In this document: piece by piece, positions 5,982 to 7,279 of the stretch
How the letters are laid out: every line of letters begins with the position of its first letter
How positions within the stretch are numbered: the first letter of the stretch is position 1
DNA from: an uncultured Eisenbergiella sp.
Lineage (GTDB): Bacteria; Bacillota; Clostridia; Lachnospirales; Lachnospiraceae
Reading direction: 5' to 3'
Assembly: GCA_948960675.1 (NCBI GenBank)
Contig: CARDPF010000159.1
Coordinates: 1 to 7,279, forward strand
DNA: 7,279 nucleotides
Program-made: the position numbers and the translations under genes
Notes under the pieces: generated by a model
The model's input: only the letters and a program-made list of their open reading frames with translations
Database searches by the model: none
Told to the model about the DNA's origin: nothing

Positions 5982-6626
5982 ATGGAAAGCAAAGCCATGA
6001 AATTTTACTCGAAGGCAGGAAGGAACATTATTCTGCGTGCCATTCCGGGGCATTTTGCCACGAGTCATTCCCATATTAACTATTATGTGGATATGACGGG
6101 CTTGAAAACGAGGCGGAGCGAGGCTGCGGCGGTTGCGCAGGCGTTTGTCCAGCGTTTTCCGGTACAGACCGTGGTAGATACCATCGTCTGCATGGACGGC
6201 AGCGAGGTGATCGGGGCGTACATGGCGGAGGAATTGGAGCGCGGCAATTTCCCGAACCAGAATGCGCATCACACGGTTTACGTGGTGACGCCGGAGTTCA
6301 ACATTAACAACCAGATGATTTTCAGGGACAACCTGATTTCCGCGATTAAGGGCAAAAATGTGGTTTTACTTTTGGCGACTTCCACGACGGGCTTAACCAT
6401 CAGCCGCAGCATGGAGTGCATTGATTATTACGGCGGTCATGTGCAGCAGATCTGTTCCGTGTTCAGTGCGATTTCGAGCATCAACGGACAGCGTGTGGAG
6501 AGCATTTTCACGACGGAGGACGTGCCGGGCTATCAGGCATATGAGGCGTATGCCTGCCCGTTCTGTAAAAATAAGCAGAAGCTGGATGCCATGGTCAACG
6601 GGTACGGCTATTCCAAGCTGTATTAA
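5982..6626 (+). CDS. Phosphoribosyltransferase-like protein with degenerate PRPP loop
   Basis: The protein has 214 residues; ATG 5982 follows AGGGGG at about ten bases. It resembles a Lachnospiraceae protein group often labelled orotate phosphoribosyltransferase. Seen: an N-terminal block KFYSKAGRNIILRAIPGHF, a strand and loop VDTIVCMDGSEVIGAYMAEE (65-84), then KNVVLLLATSTTGLTISRS (125-143) where type I PRTases carry the PRPP-binding loop. The two acidic residues usual there (DD before the VITTG-type turn) are replaced by Leu131-Ala132, while TTG (135-137) is kept. A CPFC pair (Cys192, Cys195) near the C-terminus, before GYGYSKLY, could bind metal. There is no pyrimidine operon around it, and OMP synthesis is not supported by this sequence alone. 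A regulatory or altered-substrate PRTase fold is equally possible. A promoter and leader hairpin precede it, and a MITE footprint sits on its stop codon. Confidence 0.85.
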   Translation: MESKAMKFYSKAGRNIILRAIPGHFATSHSHINYYVDMTGLKTRRSEAAAVAQAFVQRFPVQTVVDTIVCMDGSEVIGAYMAEELERGNFPNQNAHHTVYVVTPEFNINNQMIFRDNLISAIKGKNVVLLLATSTTGLTISRSMECIDYYGGHVQQICSVFSAISSINGQRVESIFTTEDVPGYQAYEAYACPFCKNKQKLDAMVNGYGYSKLY

Positions 6627-6654
6627 AGTAACAGTTCAGCTGTAGCGTATTAAA
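6620..6654. repeat. MITE footprint (19 bp) with 8-bp duplication over a stop codon
   Basis: GTATTAAA occurs at 6620-6627 and again at 6647-6654. Between them lies GTAACAGTTCAGCTGTAGC, whose first 12 bases equal the left end of MITE-like element 1 and whose ends (GTAACAG / CTGTAGC) are imperfect inverted repeats. The duplicated octamer includes the TAA stop (6624-6626) of the phosphoribosyltransferase-like gene, so the insertion left the reading frame intact. The simplest reading is an internally deleted copy of the same element family. Confidence 0.6.
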
Positions 6655-6659
6655 ACCAC

Positions 6660-6699
6660 AGGCTGCAACGGTTGGGGCTTTCTTAAACCGTTGCAGCCT
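6660..6699. other. Perfect 14-bp hairpin between genes
   Basis: AGGCTGCAACGGTT (6660-6673) pairs perfectly with AACCGTTGCAGCCT (6686-6699) around a 12-base loop. It would be a very stable RNA structure after the preceding gene. There is no T-run on the plus strand and only a short, displaced TTTT on the minus strand, so it may be an RNA 3'-end stabiliser or a weak terminator. Confidence 0.65.
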
Positions 6700-6729
6700 A
6701 TATGGGGGATTTGGGGAGTGCTGATAAAG

Positions 6730-6783
6730 CCGGAAGGGATCGGATACCTAAGCGGTAGGGGTGTCTTGGCCTTTCCGGTTTTT
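6730..6783 (+). terminator. Intrinsic terminator upstream of the helicase gene
   Basis: CCGGAAGGG (6730-6738) pairs with CCTTTCCGG (6770-6778) with one G-U pair. Inside, GATACC (6743-6748) pairs with GGTGTC (6760-6765). Five Ts follow (6779-6783), and flanking A/T bases can lengthen the stem. It probably ends transcription from the upstream gene. It stands only 36 bases before the helicase start, with no clear promoter in between, so a role as a leader attenuator for the helicase cannot be excluded. Confidence 0.6.
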
Positions 6784-6819
6784 ACGTGCGGCGGTGCCGC
6801 CGACTGGGGGAAAAGGAAT

Positions 6820-7279
6820 ATGCAGGATGTAATGGAATTGTTTTTTGGCCCGACAAGGGACTGGTTTGGACAAACCTTTGGGGAGCCGACTCAGGTGCAG
6901 GGGGAGGCCTGGCGGGAGATCGCCGCCGGGAAGCCCGTGCTGGTCAGCGCGCCCACCGGTACGGGAAAAACCCTTTCGGCGTTTTTGATTTTCATTGATC
7001 AGCTGATGCAGCAGGCGGCACGGGGACAACTCAGGGAAGGACTGCAGCTGGTCTATATTTCCCCGCTAAAATCCCTGGCGGCGGACATCCGGGAAAACCT
7101 GCGCCGTCCGCTGGACGGGATCCGGGCGTTTTTGCAGGGGGATAAGGCGGAAATATCCGTCGCCATCCGCACCGGGGATACCACCCAGAAGGAACGGCAG
7201 CATATGGCCAAGCATCCGCCCCATATTCTGATCACGACGCCGGAATCCCTGTTTTTGCTGTTGACTTCCGTTTCCGGGA
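6820..7279 (+). CDS. lhr: Lhr-type ATP-dependent helicase, N-terminal part (cut by window end)
   Basis: The visible 153 residues are the start of a superfamily 2 helicase of the Lhr group, large ATP-driven 3'-5' nucleic-acid translocases. Motifs: WFGQTFGEPTQVQ with the Q-motif region (about 15-27), Walker A APTGTGKT (44-51), motif Ia YISPLKSLAADIRENL (79-94), the Lhr-typical AIRTGDT (115-121) and motif Ib ITTPESL (138-144). The DE(x)H box and everything C-terminal lie beyond the window. ATG 6820 has AAGGA close by (2-3 bases); the in-frame ATG at 6832 with AGGA at 6824-6827 is an alternative, a difference of four residues. A terminator-like hairpin ends 36 bases upstream. Whether this is full-length Lhr or a shorter Lhr-Core protein cannot be decided here. 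Confidence 0.93.
   Translation, partial: MQDVMELFFGPTRDWFGQTFGEPTQVQGEAWREIAAGKPVLVSAPTGTGKTLSAFLIFIDQLMQQAARGQLREGLQLVYISPLKSLAADIRENLRRPLDGIRAFLQGDKAEISVAIRTGDTTQKERQHMAKHPPHILITTPESLFLLLTSVSG

Noticed and set aside
5666..5998. Minus-strand ORF of 110 codons
   Set aside because: Half of it is the MITE-like element read in reverse and the rest crosses the promoter and hairpin of the plus-strand gene; composition is not protein-like.
6660..6699. 14-bp hairpin as a standard intrinsic terminator
   Set aside because: No adjacent T-run on the plus strand, so it is listed only as a hairpin.

Overview
The window looks like chromosomal DNA from a Lachnospiraceae-type Clostridia (Bacillota). Evidence is the strong AGGAGG-like ribosome binding sites, moderate GC, a DUF6106-like small membrane protein, and a ZTP-riboswitch-controlled split purine pathway (PurO-type IMP cyclohydrolase plus a stand-alone AICAR transformylase). 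Assignment below family level is not attempted. The first 47 bases are not biological: they are an Illumina P7-side adapter with its index, so the natural sequence starts at about base 48 and this is probably a contig end.

Layout. 49-537 (+): 5'-truncated DUF6106-like membrane protein. 534-662: promoter and leader of guaB. 663-2117 (+): guaB, IMP dehydrogenase. 2145-2278: a 134-bp MITE-like element. 2290-2419: ZTP (pfl) riboswitch with an overlapping terminator. 2452-2552: a duplicated Shine-Dalgarno-bearing 32-mer around a hairpin. 2555-3268 (+): IMP cyclohydrolase. 3327-4505 (+): AICAR transformylase. 4530-5330 (-): XRE-type regulator with about six membrane segments. 5331-5981: no convincing gene, but nested inverted repeats, a 15-bp dyad, a second MITE-like element (5672-5790), a promoter and a leader hairpin. 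5982-6626 (+): phosphoribosyltransferase-like protein with a degenerate PRPP loop. 6620-6783: MITE footprint, hairpin and terminator. 6820-7279 (+): start of an Lhr-type helicase, cut by the window end.

How the genes work together. AICAR transformylase and IMP cyclohydrolase catalyse the last two steps to IMP, and GuaB draws IMP into XMP and GMP synthesis. The riboswitch ligand family (ZMP/ZTP) is the substrate of the transformylase and its triphosphate, so the leader senses a stalled step caused by low 10-formyl-tetrahydrofolate. The phosphoribosyltransferase-like protein may be nucleotide-related, but its function is not established here.

The least ordinary feature is a family of short non-coding inverted-repeat elements. 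Two full copies (134 and 119 bp, opposite orientation) have 14-bp terminal inverted repeats, 8-bp flanking duplications and a common internal hairpin design. A 19-bp footprint with a perfect 8-bp duplication sits on a stop codon, and there is a weaker candidate after purO. GTAA-like ends with 8-bp duplications resemble IS66-family insertion sequences; that link is inference.
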